This document shows, in pieces, positions 1-12,468 of a DNA stretch of 64,000 nt. The position numbers and the translations under genes were made by a program. The DNA is from Paraspadella gotoi (lineage: Eukaryota > Chaetognatha). The notes beneath the pieces were generated by a model. That model saw only the letters and a list, made by a program, of their open reading frames with translations. It was not told where the DNA came from and made no database searches. The stretch covers positions 2,339,268-2,403,267 of the forward strand of contig CM119265.1 of NCBI GenBank assembly GCA_051294375.1, in the 5' to 3' direction. How positions within the stretch are numbered: the stretch's first letter is position 1; the number at the start of each line of letters is the position of its first letter.

Positions 1-169
1 TAATCATTACACAACGAAACGAAAGGATTACACCACAAAGTATACGATATTAAAACTCCGTATTAACTTCTTGAGCTAAATCGCGGTCTTAAAACTCTCT
101 CCTCAGCCTCTTCTGATCTTAGCCTTAACAACCCTCTTCGACTATGTTCTTGTCAACCACTCCGTAAAC

Positions 170-259
170 GCCCAGGTTAGGGTGGACTCAAATCCACCAA
201 CTGTTCATCAGCGGCCATTGCCTCCCAACCCAAAGGTCCGGGGTTCTAGTCCGGTGGTC
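170..259. repeat. Possible tRNA-related repeat fragment, cut by gap
   Basis: A short GC-rich block contains GGTTCTAGTCC, which is close to the RNA polymerase III B-box consensus. It also has a small GGTGGA...TCCACC hairpin. It stops at the N gap, so no complete tRNA or SINE can be shown. The rest of 1-169 shows no gene. Confidence 0.3.
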
Positions 260-359
260 NNNNNNNNNNNNNNNNNNNNNNNNNNNNNNNNNNNNNNNNN
301 NNNNNNNNNNNNNNNNNNNNNNNNNNNNNNNNNNNNNNNNNNNNNNNNNNNNNNNNNNN
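260..359. other. Assembly gap (100 N)
   Basis: Exactly 100 N, a conventional scaffold gap of unknown true length. Confidence 0.99.
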
Positions 360-1690
360 TTAAAATTATTTATATTATTTTTATATTTATATAACATTTT
401 ATTTATTTATATTTTTTTATTATTATAATTTAAATATTTTTTTAATATAATAATTTTTTTTAATTTATAAATATAATTTAAATATATTAATTTTTTTATT
501 TTTTTATTTTTTATATTACTAATAAATTATTTTATTTTCTTTTTTTTTCTAATTTTTAAATTAATTATATTTTATTATATATTTTCGTTATATAATTTTT
601 TTTCTTTTATATAAATTATTTATTTATTTTTATTTTAATTGTATATATTTACATAAAAAATAAAATTAATATTTATTTATTTTAATTTTATTTAATTATT
701 ATTTTATTTCTTATAAATATAAATTATTTTATTATTTCATTTATAATATAATATTTTTTCTATATTAATATTATTTTTAATAATAATAATTTTTTTTTTA
801 TTTTTTTTTGTACTTAAATTTTATATATTTATTCTATTTATTTATTTTTAAATTATTTTTTATACTTTTTTTTTATTTTTAAAATGTAAATTTTTAAAAT
901 CCTTTTTATATTTTTTTTATTATTATTAATTTATTTTATATATAATTTATTTTATTTATTTATTATTTTAATTATAAATTATATTTATTTTCTTTATATA
1001 TAATTTATTCATATATATTAATATTATTTAATATACTTACTTATTTAATTTTATATATAGTATTTTAAATTTTTAATCTTATAATTTTTTATTTTTTATA
1101 TAGTTATTTTTTTTTTTAAAATATTTATTCTAATATTAAATTTATATATTTTTTTATTTTTTAATTTATTTAAAATTATTATTTTTTATATTTTTATTAT
1201 TAATTTCATTGAAATTTTATTTATTATTTATATATTATTAATTTATATATTTATTTTTAATATTTTTATATTATATTTATTTTTTATTATATTTATATAA
1301 TTTATTTATTATTTAATTAAATTTATAATTTTTTATTTATATTTTTTATAATTTATAAATTTTTATTTTTTTTTTAATTTTTATATATTATATTTTTATT
1401 AAATTAATTTTTTATTAATATTTTTTTTTTTATTATTATATTTATATTTCTTTATTTTTATATTTTATATATTATTTTTTTATTATTTTTTTTAATAATT
1501 TTAATAAATTAATTGTTATTTATTTTTTTATTTTTTTTTAATTTTTAATTTTATATAATATATTTATTATAAATTTTTTTTTATTTTTTTTTATTTAAAT
1601 TATTTATTTAATTTTTTTAAATATAAATAAATTAATTTTATTAATTATTTTTATTATATTATAAATTATATTTTTTTTATTTAATTTTTA
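360..1690. repeat. Near-pure A/T tract, T-rich on the plus strand
   Basis: About 1.3 kb made almost only of A and T with isolated C or G. There is no clear period, no gene and no RNA motif. It directly follows the gap and runs into the A-rich tract, so it may be poorly resolved low-complexity DNA or gap-edge artefact. Confidence 0.9.
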
Positions 1691-1700
1691 TTATAATTTA

Positions 1701-1731
<31 letters not shown>

Positions 1732-1740
1732 CAATAAAAA

Positions 1741-1772
<32 letters not shown>

Positions 1773-1913
1773 ATAAAAAAATAAAAAAAAAAATAAAAAA
1801 AAATATAAAAAAAAAATAAAAAAAAAAAAAAAAAAAAAAATAAAAAAATAAAAAAAAAAATACAAAAAAATAAACAATAAAAAAAAAAATAAAAAATAGA
1901 AAAAAAAAAAAAA

Positions 1914-1957
<44 letters not shown>

Positions 1958-2006
1958 AAAAAACAAAAAATAATAAAAAAAAACAAAAAAAAAAAAAAAA
2001 AAAAAA

Positions 2007-2073
<67 letters not shown>

Positions 2074-2144
2074 AAAAAAAAACAAAAAAAAAAAATAAAA
2101 AAAATTAAAATAAAAAGAAAAATAAAAAAAAAAAAAAAAAAAAA

Positions 2145-2199
<55 letters not shown>

Positions 2200-2382
2200 A
2201 AAATAAATGAAAAAAAAAAAAAAAATAAAAAATAAACAATATAACAAAAAAAAAAGAAAAAATAAAAATAAAAAAAAAGCAAAAAAAATAAAAATAAAAA
2301 AAAAAAGAAAAATAAAAAAAAAAAAATAAAAAAAATAAGAAAAATAAAAAAAAAAAATAAAAAAAAAATAAAAATAAAATAA

Positions 2383-2433
<51 letters not shown>

Positions 2434-2446
2434 AAAATAAAAAAAA

Positions 2447-2486
<40 letters not shown>

Positions 2487-2621
2487 AAAATAAATTAAAT
2501 AAAAAACAATTAAAAAAAATAAAATAAAAAAAAAAACTAAAAAAAAAAAAAAAAAAAAAAAAAAATAAAAAAAAAAAAAAAAATAAAAAAAAAATAAAAT
2601 AAAAAAAAAAAAAAAAAAAAA

Positions 2622-2664
<43 letters not shown>

Positions 2665-2703
2665 AAAAATAAAATTAAAAAAAATGAAAAAAATAATATA
2701 AAA

Positions 2704-2739
<36 letters not shown>

Positions 2740-3018
2740 AAAAAAAAATAAAAAAAAAACATAATGAAAAGAAAAAAAAAAAAAAATAAAAATAAAAAAA
2801 AAAAAAAAAAAAAAAAAATATACAAAAAAAAAAAAAAAATAAAAAAAAAAAAAAAAAAAATAAAAAATAAAAAAAACAAAAAAAAAAAAAAAATAAAAAA
2901 AAAAAAAAAAAAAAAATAAAAAAATGAAAAAAAATTAAAAAAAAAAAAAAAAAAAAAAATAAAAACAAGAAAAAAAAAAAAAAAATATAAAAAAAAAAAA
3001 AATAAAAAAAAAAAAAAG

Positions 3019-3077
<59 letters not shown>

Positions 3078-3436
3078 AAAAAAAAAATAAAAATAAAATA
3101 TTTAAAAAAAAGATAAAAAAAAAAAAAGAAAAAAAAAAAAAATAAATAATAAAAAAATAAAAAAAAAAAAAAAAAAAAATAAAAAAAAAATCCTATAAAA
3201 CAAAAAAAAAAATAAAAATAAAAAAAAAATAAATAAAAAAAAAAAATAAAAATAAAAAATAGAAAAAAAAAAAAAAAAAATAAAAAAAATACATAAAACA
3301 TAAAAAAAAAAAAAAAAAATAAAAAAAGAAATAAATAAAAAAAAAAAATAAAAAAAAATAATAAAATAAAAAAAAAAAAAAAAAAAAAAAAAATAAAAAA
3401 AAAAAAAAAAAAAATATAAAAAAAAATAAAAAAAAA

Positions 3437-3482
<46 letters not shown>

Positions 3483-3867
3483 AAAAAAAAAATAAAAAAA
3501 AAAAATAAAAAAAAACAATAAAAAAAAAAAAAAAAAAAAAAAACAAAAAAAAAAAAATAAAAAAAAAAAAAAAAAAATAACAAAAAAAAAAAAAAAAAAA
3601 AAAAAAAATAAAAACAATAAAACAAAAAAAATAAAAAAAAAAAAAAAAAAAAAAAAAAAATAAAAATAATAAAAAAAAAAAAATAAAAAAAAAAATCAAA
3701 AAAAAAAAAAAAAAAAAAATAAAAAAATAAAAAAAATAAAAATAAAAAAAAAAAAAAAAAAATAAAATAAAAATAAAAAATTAAAAAAAACCCAAAAAAA
3801 AAATAAAAATAACAAAAAAAAAAAAAAAAATAAACCATAAATAAAAAAAAAAAAAAAAAGAAAAAAA

Positions 3868-3904
<37 letters not shown>

Positions 3905-3943
3905 AAAAAAAAAAATAATAAAAAAAAATAAAAAAAAAAAAAA

Positions 3944-3997
<54 letters not shown>

Positions 3998-4030
3998 AAA
4001 AAAAACATAAAAAAATAAAAAAAAAAAAAA

Positions 4031-4063
<33 letters not shown>

Positions 4064-4378
4064 AAAAAAAAAAAAAAAAAAAAAAAAAAATAAAAAAAAA
4101 TTAAAAAAAAAAATGAAAAAAAAAAAAAATAAATTAAAAAATAAAAAAAAAAAAAAAAATAATAAAAAAAAAAAAAAAAACAAAAAATAAAAAAAAAAAA
4201 AACAAAAATAATAAAAAAAAAAAACTAAAAAAAAAAAAACAAAAAAAAAAATAAAAAAAAGAAAAAAAAAAAATAAAAAAAAAACAAAAAAAAAAAAAAA
4301 AAATCAAAAAATAAGAAAAATAAAAACAACAAACAAAAAAAAAAATGACAACAAAGAAAAAAATAAAAAAATGTAAAA
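1691..4378. repeat. 2.7 kb poly(A)-like tract
   Basis: Mostly uninterrupted A with scattered single T, C or G. Long Phe-rich frames on the minus strand are a by-product of poly(T) and are not genes. The irregular single-base interruptions look like noisy consensus of a homopolymer. Confidence 0.92.
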
Positions 4379-4453
4379 ATTAATTATAATAATACTTGAG
4401 AGCAACAGAGGAAATAAAAATAATTTGTTAAATATTATTTTTATTACAAGGAC

Positions 4454-4640
4454 GTTAATCCCCATCAAAAATAGTGGCGGGGATTCCCCGTCGTGGATAG
4501 ATCTTGTGATTCATGGCGGGATATGGCTTCAAACGTTAATCCCATAAAAAATAGTGGCGGGATTCCCCATCGTGGATGTGGCAGACGTTTTCAAACGGTG
4601 ATCCCCGTAAAAAATAGTGGTGGGGATTCCCCAAACAAGG
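4454..4640. repeat. Three-copy tandem repeat with GGGATTCCCC palindromes
   Basis: Three diverged copies of a 60-80 bp unit. Each contains AATAGTGG followed by the palindrome GGGGATTCCCC or a one-base variant, and two also carry ATCGTGGAT or GTCGTGGAT. The spacing varies and no coding frame is preserved. Confidence 0.75.
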
Positions 4641-4696
4641 AAAAAGAGACAATTTCTCGTGAACAGAAAGAGGGCGGCAGTTGAAACTGTCCCCTT

Positions 4697-4822
4697 ATAG
4701 CGCGTTCGAACTGCCACCTTTTTGGGCGCGTAAATACTGACGGACCGATGGATCGAACGCGGACGGACCGACCGACCAAAAAGTGACTTATAGAGTTGCT
4801 CCGCGAGTACTCGCGGCGCAAA
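4697..4822 (+). repeat. Dispersed palindrome-ended repeat, copy 1
   Basis: GGACGGACC-type repeats are followed by AAAAAGTGACTTATAGAG and the perfect 16-bp palindrome CCGCGAGTACTCGCGG, then CGCAA. The same order occurs at about 24.96-25.05 kb and inverted at about 51.39-51.46 kb, so this is one end of a mobile or amplified repeat family. No coding capacity is seen. 4823-5195 is AT-rich GAATGAATC-type low complexity. Confidence 0.65.
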
Positions 4823-5195
4823 CTAAAGAATTGACGGATATGTCAATTCGTGAGATCGTGAAGGAAGACGGGTGTGAAAATTTTGGCGCAATTAATGACG
4901 CATTTGAGCGCGGAGAATGAAATGAGGCCACGAGAAATCGAATGTGACAATTTTTAGGTAGAGAGGTTATTAAGTGATATAAACCAATATTGAAAATTAC
5001 TTCTATTGATATTTACTTATATTTCGAAATCAATCAACCAATGAATGAATGAAATTAATGAAATAAATCAATGATCGAATGAATAATGAATCGATCGAAT
5101 GAATGAATGAATCAATAATCAATCCATCAATCAATCAGTTTAATGCAATCAATTAATCAATCACAAACATCTCTACTCTAAGAAAAAAGGGAATT

Positions 5196-5935
5196 ATGGC
5201 CAACAGCCGGGTTGCCTGTGATGCCATTGGGATGGGGCATCTCACTGTTGGCTTTGGGCTTCCGACCCTCAGTGACGCCTCCAGTCACTGGCGCGGTTAC
5301 CCTAGGACGGTCTCGCTTTGCAACGCAAGAGGAAGTCGTTAGGACTGTGGATGGAACACTACGCCTGGGATGGTGTGTTCCCCTCTGAGCCAATGGATTT
5401 GGCTGACGGATGGTGGACGTGAGGCGGTGTGAATATACCGCCCACAGGATCCCCGGGCCAAGACATCACTCAGGTTCCTCAAGCCTGAGAGGTGTCTGAC
5501 AAGACTGTTACCATAGTGGAGAGAGAGAGAGAGCGCGAGTTGTGGGGCATAGGCGTTTGTCGTAGCGTACCCCAGGGGCATAGGCGTTGTCGTAGCGTAC
5601 CAAAGTCGGCAGGGCATAGGCGTTTGTCGTAGCGTACCCTGAGAAGGTTGCGTGTTCGATGTAGGGCTCACCACTTATGGCAACAGCCGGGTGCCTGTGA
5701 TGCCCATTGGGATTGGGGGCATCTCACTGTTGCTTTGGGGCTTCCGACCCTCAGTGACGCCTCCAGTCACTGGCGCGGTTACCTAGGACGGTCTCGCTTT
5801 GCCAACGCTGAGGGAAGTCGTTAGGACTGTGGATGGAACACTACGCCTGGATGGTGTGTTCCCCTCTGAGCCAATGGATTTGGCTGACGGATGTGGAGCC
5901 GTGAGCGGTGTGAATATACCCGCCACAGAATACGA
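5196..5935. repeat. Tandem duplication of a ~255 bp block with 27-bp subrepeats between
   Basis: The block at 5196-5450 recurs at 5677-5935 with near identity. Nearly all differences are single-base insertions or deletions in short homopolymers. Between them lie three copies of a unit beginning GGGCATAGGCG and ending GTAGCGTACC (about 5545-5640). No conserved reading frame links the copies. Confidence 0.85.
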
Positions 5936-6056
5936 TTTTTAATGTTTTACCAACTTAAGTGAAACGACATGAAACAACATATGAGTCAGCAAAGTACCAA
6001 CTACTACCTTAGTTAAAGACTATGCACAGTAATTTGAACTACACATAAACCTTGCA

Positions 6057-6342
6057 ATGACTCGTTTCTCCCCTGATGGTCTTGCATCTGGCAGAACAAC
6101 ATCAGAAGCAGAAGGAAGAAAAGAAAAGGAGAAGAAACCAACTTATGAATTATTCCCTCGAGGAAAAAAAAAGAAAAGGGAGAAGGAAAGTAAGAAAAAA
6201 AGAAAAAAGAAAAGAAAAGAAAAGAAAAGAAAAGAAGAAAAGAAAGAAAGAGAAAATGAAAAGATAAAGAAAGAAAAGAAAAAATAAAATAAAGAAAGGA
6301 AAGAGACGTCACCGATTTCAGGACAAATTTGTTTCCAACGAG

Positions 6343-6387
<45 letters not shown>

Positions 6388-6935
6388 TTCTCTCTAACGA
6401 CCACCATGACAAAGAAAATGACGTTTTTGACGACAACGTCGACGATGAAGACGACAAAGATGACGACGAAGATGTCATTAACAGCGACGACAACGATGAC
6501 CACAAGGCCACAACAACAGTAACAACAACAACAACAACCCCTTCGCTGACGACGAAAAGGACGATCATAAAAAACGAATTTTCTTTTTCTCAGAATCAAA
6601 TCGATTTTCGTTGAGGTAAAATTTATAAGAGACGAAGACGACGACGAGAGATCGACGAGCGATCGACAGAAAGACGCACGACGAAGAACGACGACGACGA
6701 CGACGGACAACGAAGACGACGGACGAGAGACGACGACGGACGACAACGGAAGACGACGACGAAGACGACGACGACGAAGACGACGACGATCGACTACGGA
6801 GCTACGACGGACGTACGACGGCAAAAAAAATATCATCTCCGTAAACGACAAAATGACGAGATTTAGTAACAACAAAGACGAAGAAAAGATTAAGGAACAA
6901 CAACAACAACAAGGACCAAGCATTTGAAGAAACGA
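6057..6935. repeat. Purine, (CT)n and degenerate (GAC)n low-complexity block
   Basis: A GAAAA-type purine stretch (6115-6300), a (CT)n tract (about 6342-6397) and a degenerate GACGAC region (6410-6930). Open frames here are long on several strands at once, which is the signature of trinucleotide repeats rather than a gene. 6936-7200 holds no recognisable feature. Confidence 0.85.
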
Positions 6936-7203
6936 CCAAGCTTAGAGAAGGGGAGGAACCAATCAACTGGAAAAGTCAAGGGCCACAACTTGGGGCTATG
7001 GTGACGGCCAGCCGGCCCAAAGGTGATAGCCCAGGTGGCCAGGCCATGGTGCCTAACCTAAGCCAGGACACCTCAGCAAACCCTGATCTTTTCCTTAACA
7101 TAATAACTGAATAACTGAATAAATCAATAAATAATCAGTTAAGTAAATAAATAAACAAATAAAGTAAAAAAAAACAGAATGAATAAAATAAATATGTCAT
7201 GAA

Positions 7204-7672
7204 CACGATCTCTCTCACCGATTTTTCTTTTCTTTTCTTTTCTTTTCTTTTCTTTTCTTTTCTTTTCTTTTCTTTTCTTTTCTTTTCTTTTCCTTTCCTT
7301 TCTTTTCTTTTCTTTTTTTTCTTATCGTTTATTTTCTTTTCCTTTAATTTCCTTTCCTTTCTTTTCCTTTCCTCTTCTTTACTCTTCTTTCATCTTCTTT
7401 TCTTTCCCTTCCTTTCCTTTCCCTTCCTTTCCTTTCCTTTCTATTCTTTTCCTTTCCTTTCCATTCTTTTCCTTTCCTTTCCTCTCTTTTCCTCCCCTTT
7501 CTTTTCCTTTCCTCTTTTTTCTTATTATTTCCTTTCCTCTACTTCTCTTTCCCTTCCTTTCTTCTCCTTTCCTCTCCTTCCTTTCCTTTTCTTTTCTTTC
7601 CTGTCCTCTCCTTTCCTTTCCATTCTTTTCCTTTCCTTTTCATTCCTTTCCTCATTTCCTCTCCTTCCTTTC
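7204..7672. repeat. (TTTTC/TTTCC)n pyrimidine tract
   Basis: About 470 bp of TTTTC pentamers drifting into TTTCC, with almost no purine on this strand. It directly abuts the solo-LTR candidate. Confidence 0.95.
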
Positions 7673-8333
7673 TGTTAGAGATTTTAAAATGATTTTTATC
7701 TGAATTGAGCCCTGACCTTTTATTTTTAATGGCTCAAATATCTGAATTTAAAGTTTAATTGAATGACTCCAATAGTTCTGTTTAAAGCCTCTAATTAGTT
7801 GAATTTTAATTTTAATTGAATTTTAATTTTAATTGAATGACTCCAATAGTTCTGTTTAAAGCCTCTAATTAGTTGAATTTTATACATTGAATTTGAATAT
7901 CTGGTCTCTCATTGGTTATTAATAACTAGTAGAGGTTTTGATTTGTATTCTTAAAATGTGAACTCTCCTCTCATTGGTTGTTATAATTTTGTCCTTGTAT
8001 ATAAAAGGAGAGTAAATTCTTAATTTTTGGGAGATTCCTCTGAGACCATCATGTATTAAATGATATTTGTGAAATTACTTGAATATGTTAATTAATTTTA
8101 AGCTTTTATGTAGCTTTGAGCTGTTGCTGCGTCTCGGCTCTGCTGCTACTGTTGCTGCGTCTCGGCCCTGCTGCTGGTGTTGCTGCATCTTTTCTCTATT
8201 GCTTATCTCTGTCATGCTGATGCACGTCTTTCAATTATTATTGGATATTGAATACTTAATAAAGTCATATATATTTTATCTTTTGATATATGGATTGAGT
8301 TAATATTAAGTCGAGATTAAGCACTGCTCAACA
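7673..8333 (+). mobile_element. Solo LTR candidate
   Basis: The segment begins TGTTAGAG and ends CTCAACA, imperfect inverted ends of the TG...CA type typical of LTRs. Between them are two ATTGG (CCAAT) motifs, a TATA box at 7998-8007 and AATAAA at 8258-8263, in the order expected of a U3-R-U5 unit. A 74-bp tandem duplication occurs inside (about 7757-7885). No matching target-site duplication is seen; the left flank is simple repeat. No gag or pol follows. It could instead be an unrelated AT-rich element. Confidence 0.42.
7998..8007 (+). promoter_or_regulatory. TATA box inside the LTR candidate
   Basis: TATATAAAAG lies downstream of two TCTCATTGGTT boxes. The spacing suits an RNA polymerase II promoter. 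Its use is inferred. Confidence 0.45.
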
Positions 8334-8379
8334 ATTGTTCTCATCTGAAACTGAGAAACCCCCCCCAAGGAATCTTCTC

Positions 8380-8751
8380 ACTTTCCCTTCCTCTCTTTTT
8401 CTCTTCTCTTCACCCCCCTCCTTTCCTCTCTCACCCTCTTACCTCAACCTCCCTTCCTTCATTCTCTTACTTTTTTTCTTCCACCTAAATCAAATTCAGA
8501 CCGAGTGTGACAGATTCGTCATGTCCTTGTATATTTGTTCCCCGACCAAAAAATTGTTTTCGGGCAACAATGAAATATTTTTTTGGGGGGCGTTGTTGTC
8601 GTCGTACTTGTCATCATTGGCGTCGTTGTCATCGTCGTCATCATCGTTTTCGTCGTTTTCATCGTTGTCATTGTTCACATTTCGTCGTCAGTATCGTTTT
8701 AATTGAACATCTTTTAATTTACTTATGCGCTGCCGCTCCGCCGCCGCCTTC

Positions 8752-8782
<31 letters not shown>

Positions 8783-9137
8783 TCCTGTCCTTCCTTCCTT
8801 CCATCAAATTTCCCCTTCAACTACTGTTCATATTCTCTGACTGACTGACCGACCAGTGACCATATTTCATTTTCCTTGTCTTTTCTCTCTTTTGTCTCCA
8901 TCGTTTTCCTCATCGTCATCGTCATCATCATTATCATCATCGTCATCATCATCATCATCATTATAATCACTTTAACTATGAAAACCTTCACCAATCACTG
9001 TCGCTCCTTTAATCACCCCAGCTCTTCCAATCACCCCTGCTACTTTGATCACTCTCAACCTCATCTCCCTAATTTCTTATCTATCAGTGATAGTGATATT
9101 ATCACATGCGACGGCAGTCTTGACCTTGGGACGTCTC

Positions 9138-9171
<34 letters not shown>

Positions 9172-9360
9172 CCAAAAGCACTCAACAACGTGACAGTTAT
9201 TTACTCCTTCCAAACAAAGTCCTCATTATTCAAGCTTCCTTCTTCGGCGAGTGATGTTGATCACTCACTCGATCACCCGATCTTTCCCATGAGATCACTC
9301 GCTATCGCTTTCTTCTTCGCATTTTTAATTTCTCTCTCTTTCTCTCTCTCTCTCTAAGCT
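8380..9360. repeat. Pyrimidine, GTC, GCC, ATC and CT microsatellites
   Basis: Contains C/T-rich DNA (8380-8480), GTCGTC-type repeat (about 8595-8690), (GCC)n (about 8735-8785), ATC repeat (about 8905-8965) and (CT)n (about 9137-9172). No gene is supported. Confidence 0.85.
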
Positions 9361-9619
9361 AAATTTTTTATGCCACGAGGTTTTACCGGTTAACAGAGCA
9401 AATGAATGAAATTGGTACAACCAATATAAAAATGAAACAGTCATTTAATAAATAATCAATCTCGTCTCTGACTTTAGACAGTACTCCATAATAACCTAGC
9501 AAAACCCTGCAAGGTTTTATTTATACTTTCTAACAATATGGTTTATTTACTTCTGGAGTATCTGGCTAAATTGGCTTCCCTATCAATGAAGTCGTATAAT
9601 ATTTCAAAGAACGTTTACT

Positions 9620-10240
9620 TTTTAGGACTCAGTTAGTTAATACATTATCGAACCACCATTTGCTTCTAGTACCGCTTCCATGCGACGAGGGAAAGAGTCG
9701 TAGAGGCTGGGCAAATATGAAAGGTTCAGCTCTCTTCAAATGCGTTTTAAAATTGTTTTGCTTTTGTCGACTGTCATGGCGTTGTACCAGACATTTTCGA
9801 TGATGTTGCAGTGAGGCGAGTTTCCGGGCCAACCTTCAAGAACCTCGATCACATTTTCCTCATGACATTTTTAGGGGTTTGGGCTTTGTATCCAGGAGCT
9901 CTATCCTCCATAAAAAGCCACTCATTCTCTGTTGAATGATTATCAACAATTCTTCTTTTTTTCCTTTTTTTTCTCAACTGGCTTGCAGAAGCCTTACGGT
10001 CTTGAATTGCGAGACTTACAGGTTATCGTGAATTATTGCTCTCCGTGGATATGCAAGGCCACCTGCTTCCAACAGTCCAAGGTCTCCAGTTGCTTCAAAT
10101 TTGTTGAAAACTCTGCAGATGGCTGAAGGAGAGAAACAAAACTGTTTGGAGATCCTATATCTTGACAAACCCGCCTTCCATAGCTCCACAATTGCAGCTT
10201 TCTTTTTGGGGTTTAATTGTTTTGAAGTTTCCATGGTAAA
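9620..10240 (-). pseudogene. Tc1/mariner transposase relic
   Basis: Two parts of a Tc1-like DDE transposase survive on the minus strand. The N-terminal DNA-binding part (10234 to about 10020) opens with a PKKKAAIVELWKAGLSRYRI-type helix-turn-helix segment, and such proteins normally paste themselves through a DDE catalytic core. The C-terminal part (about 9935-9630) contains an EDRAPGYKA block, equivalent to the family's QQDNAPxHxA block, and then EGWPGNSPHCNIIENVWYN, where the family has WPxxSPDLNPIENxW. A frame change separates these last two motifs. The total is about 600 bp against roughly 1 kb for an intact gene, so the middle is missing. The canonical DLNP aspartate is replaced. No terminal inverted repeats were identified. 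It is certainly inactive. Confidence 0.8.
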
Positions 10241-10315
10241 AAAAAAGAAAGAAAAACGAAAATGTAATTTAATGCAGAGATGTTTTAAAACTAGGACCTT
10301 TAATCAGATGCAAAC

Positions 10316-10317
10316 TC

Positions 10318-10372
<55 letters not shown>
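10316..10372. repeat. (GA)n microsatellite
   Basis: Nearly perfect GA dinucleotide run. 10373-10900 contains no recognisable gene. Confidence 0.97.
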
Positions 10373-10373
<1 letters not shown>

Positions 10374-10929
10374 TTATTTTCTGGACTCTCCCTTTTAAAG
10401 ATCAGCAGCAAACAAAAGGGAAAAAAAATGCTAATTTTGATTTTTTATGAACAAAAATTTTTTTTTAACTAAATTTGAAAAGTTGGAAATTGAATAAATT
10501 TAATGCGAATGATTTTTGACGAAGCTTAACTTTCAAATGTTGAGATTCTGTTATACAGACAGTTGGTTAAAATAACTGGTGAGACAAAGAGATTAAAAGC
10601 TTGCAGGGCTTTGCTTGGTCTTAATTTTGTGAGAGGGACAGAGTGATTAACCCATCATAGTCTGAATGGATCATTTTTAAAATTGTTATTTCATAGAGAG
10701 AAATGTAGAGAGAAAAAGATAAAGAGAGATTAAGACAAATGAATGACAAACCTGATGACGACAAAAGAGATGACAAAGATGACGACGATGACAGGCAGTT
10801 ATAAACACCACTACTAAAAAATGATGACAACAACGACAACAACAACAACAACAACGATTTCGGCCTGAATTCCCTTCGGAGAGTTTGTTTTGGATAAGGA
10901 GCGGGACGATTCTGTCTTCCGGCCAAGTG

Positions 10930-10930
<1 letters not shown>

Positions 10931-10991
<61 letters not shown>

Positions 10992-11020
10992 CCAACGGAC
11001 AAAGAAGACGATCCTCTTCC

Positions 11021-11052
<32 letters not shown>

Positions 11053-11060
11053 AACCACGC
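10931..11060. repeat. (GA)n followed by (TCC)n
   Basis: About 60 bp of pure GA followed by TCCTCC-type repeat (about 11015-11055). Confidence 0.95.
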
Positions 11061-12468
11061 CCAATCGCTTCAATTTCGAATCCATAAATCCTGGCAATTT
11101 CTTTAGATTTGGCCAAGATTTCTTTAGATTTCTTTAGATTTGGCCAAAAATCTTCCCTCGTTCGAAATGGGAGAAATTCGGCCATAAACTTGAAAAGGGG
11201 ATTTTCCCTTTTCTATGGGGGAATGTTATCGCGTAGGAATCAAACATTATCTCTGACTCTCACGGCTTTTAGACAAGATTACAATCAATCAATCAATACA
11301 TAAATAAATAAGTGTTAAGGTTATTTCGTTTTTAATGATTATTAATGCTTGAACATCTTTGCAGGAGGATCAACCTAACCCAAAGCAGAATCGGATCGAG
11401 TTTTCTTTGATAATATAGAATATCTATATGCTTTCATTATTTTATTAGGGTGTTCTTTTTATTGACAAAGAAATAAAAGACTTTATTCAGTTAATATTTT
11501 TAATCATTTACTGTTAAAGTCAGAGACGCAGAATCATGTGACTACGTCAGCGCCATACATTTCTCTTTCTGGCACTCATCGACAAATCTTCACAAACGTG
11601 AGTCTTAGTCAAATAAATTTTGAAAGATTGGTTATTGAGAAAATTATATATTACTATAAAAATATTTTGTACAAATGAAAGACGAATATTCTCAACAAAC
11701 AAATATTAATAAACTTGATAAACATTATAAAAAGAAAATTGCTATAAATACGAACTAAGTATTGGGAAAATGAATTGATAAATCGAAGTCGATGCTTCAT
11801 CGCGAAATGTGGGAGGGGGGGAGTGAAGCAAGCAGCGAGCAAGCACCGAACAAGCAGCAAGGCGTTTAATCAAACTGGACGCAAAGACTGGCGAGGGAGG
11901 ACCCGATTAATCAAGCTTGACCGTTGCTTGTACTTTTTTTTTGGTTGGAAATTAAAAATAGTGTTCATGTTACACGTCAAAAATAGGGAAAAAAAGGTGT
12001 GAGATAATAAATAGTAAACATATTTCCGGTTTTCTAATTTTGATTGAAAGTTATAAATGACAAGAAAGTGGATTTGATAATCTGTACAGTATTATTAAAG
12101 AATTATCCATACATTAAATAAATAAGCTATTTGGCCCATGACTTTGTTTTACAAAGTTATATACAAAGATCATTTGCAATGGAATTTGTCATTTTTTGTC
12201 CAAAACTGTTTTTATGACATGGAATTTATTTCTTAAGACTAATCCTAAGATTTAAAATTGAAACTTGTAAGAACTGTGATTGACAAATTAAGAAAAAATT
12301 TTAAAAAGTTATTATAAAAATTATTAATTAATTATAAGAGAATGCAGCAGACGACGTGAAAAACTAAAAGAATAGCATGAATCAGTCAGACAACGTAAAA
12401 GTTTAATACAAAATTTAAAGTCTAAAATTATTTAATATTTTAACTTATTATTTCTTCGAGGGAGAAAA
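11061..12468. other. AT-rich intergenic DNA, no gene seen
   Basis: Mostly unique AT-rich sequence between the GA repeat and the minus-strand membrane-protein gene. It includes a short duplication of TTTCTTTAGATTTGGCCAA near 11100-11145. No conserved protein, RNA gene or mobile element was recognised. The part near 12300-12468 is probably the 3' UTR of the next gene. Confidence 0.6.

Noticed and set aside
1691-4183. Long Phe-rich reading frames on the minus strand
   Set aside because: They are read through poly(T) and have no composition or motif of a protein; the tract itself may be artefact.
6013-6923. Ser/Val/Arg-rich frames on both strands
   Set aside because: The sequence is degenerate GAC and CT repeat; several frames are open at once.
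8079-8303. Cys/Leu-rich 74-codon frame
   Set aside because: It crosses a ~30-bp CTGCTGCT-type repeat inside the LTR candidate and has no homology.
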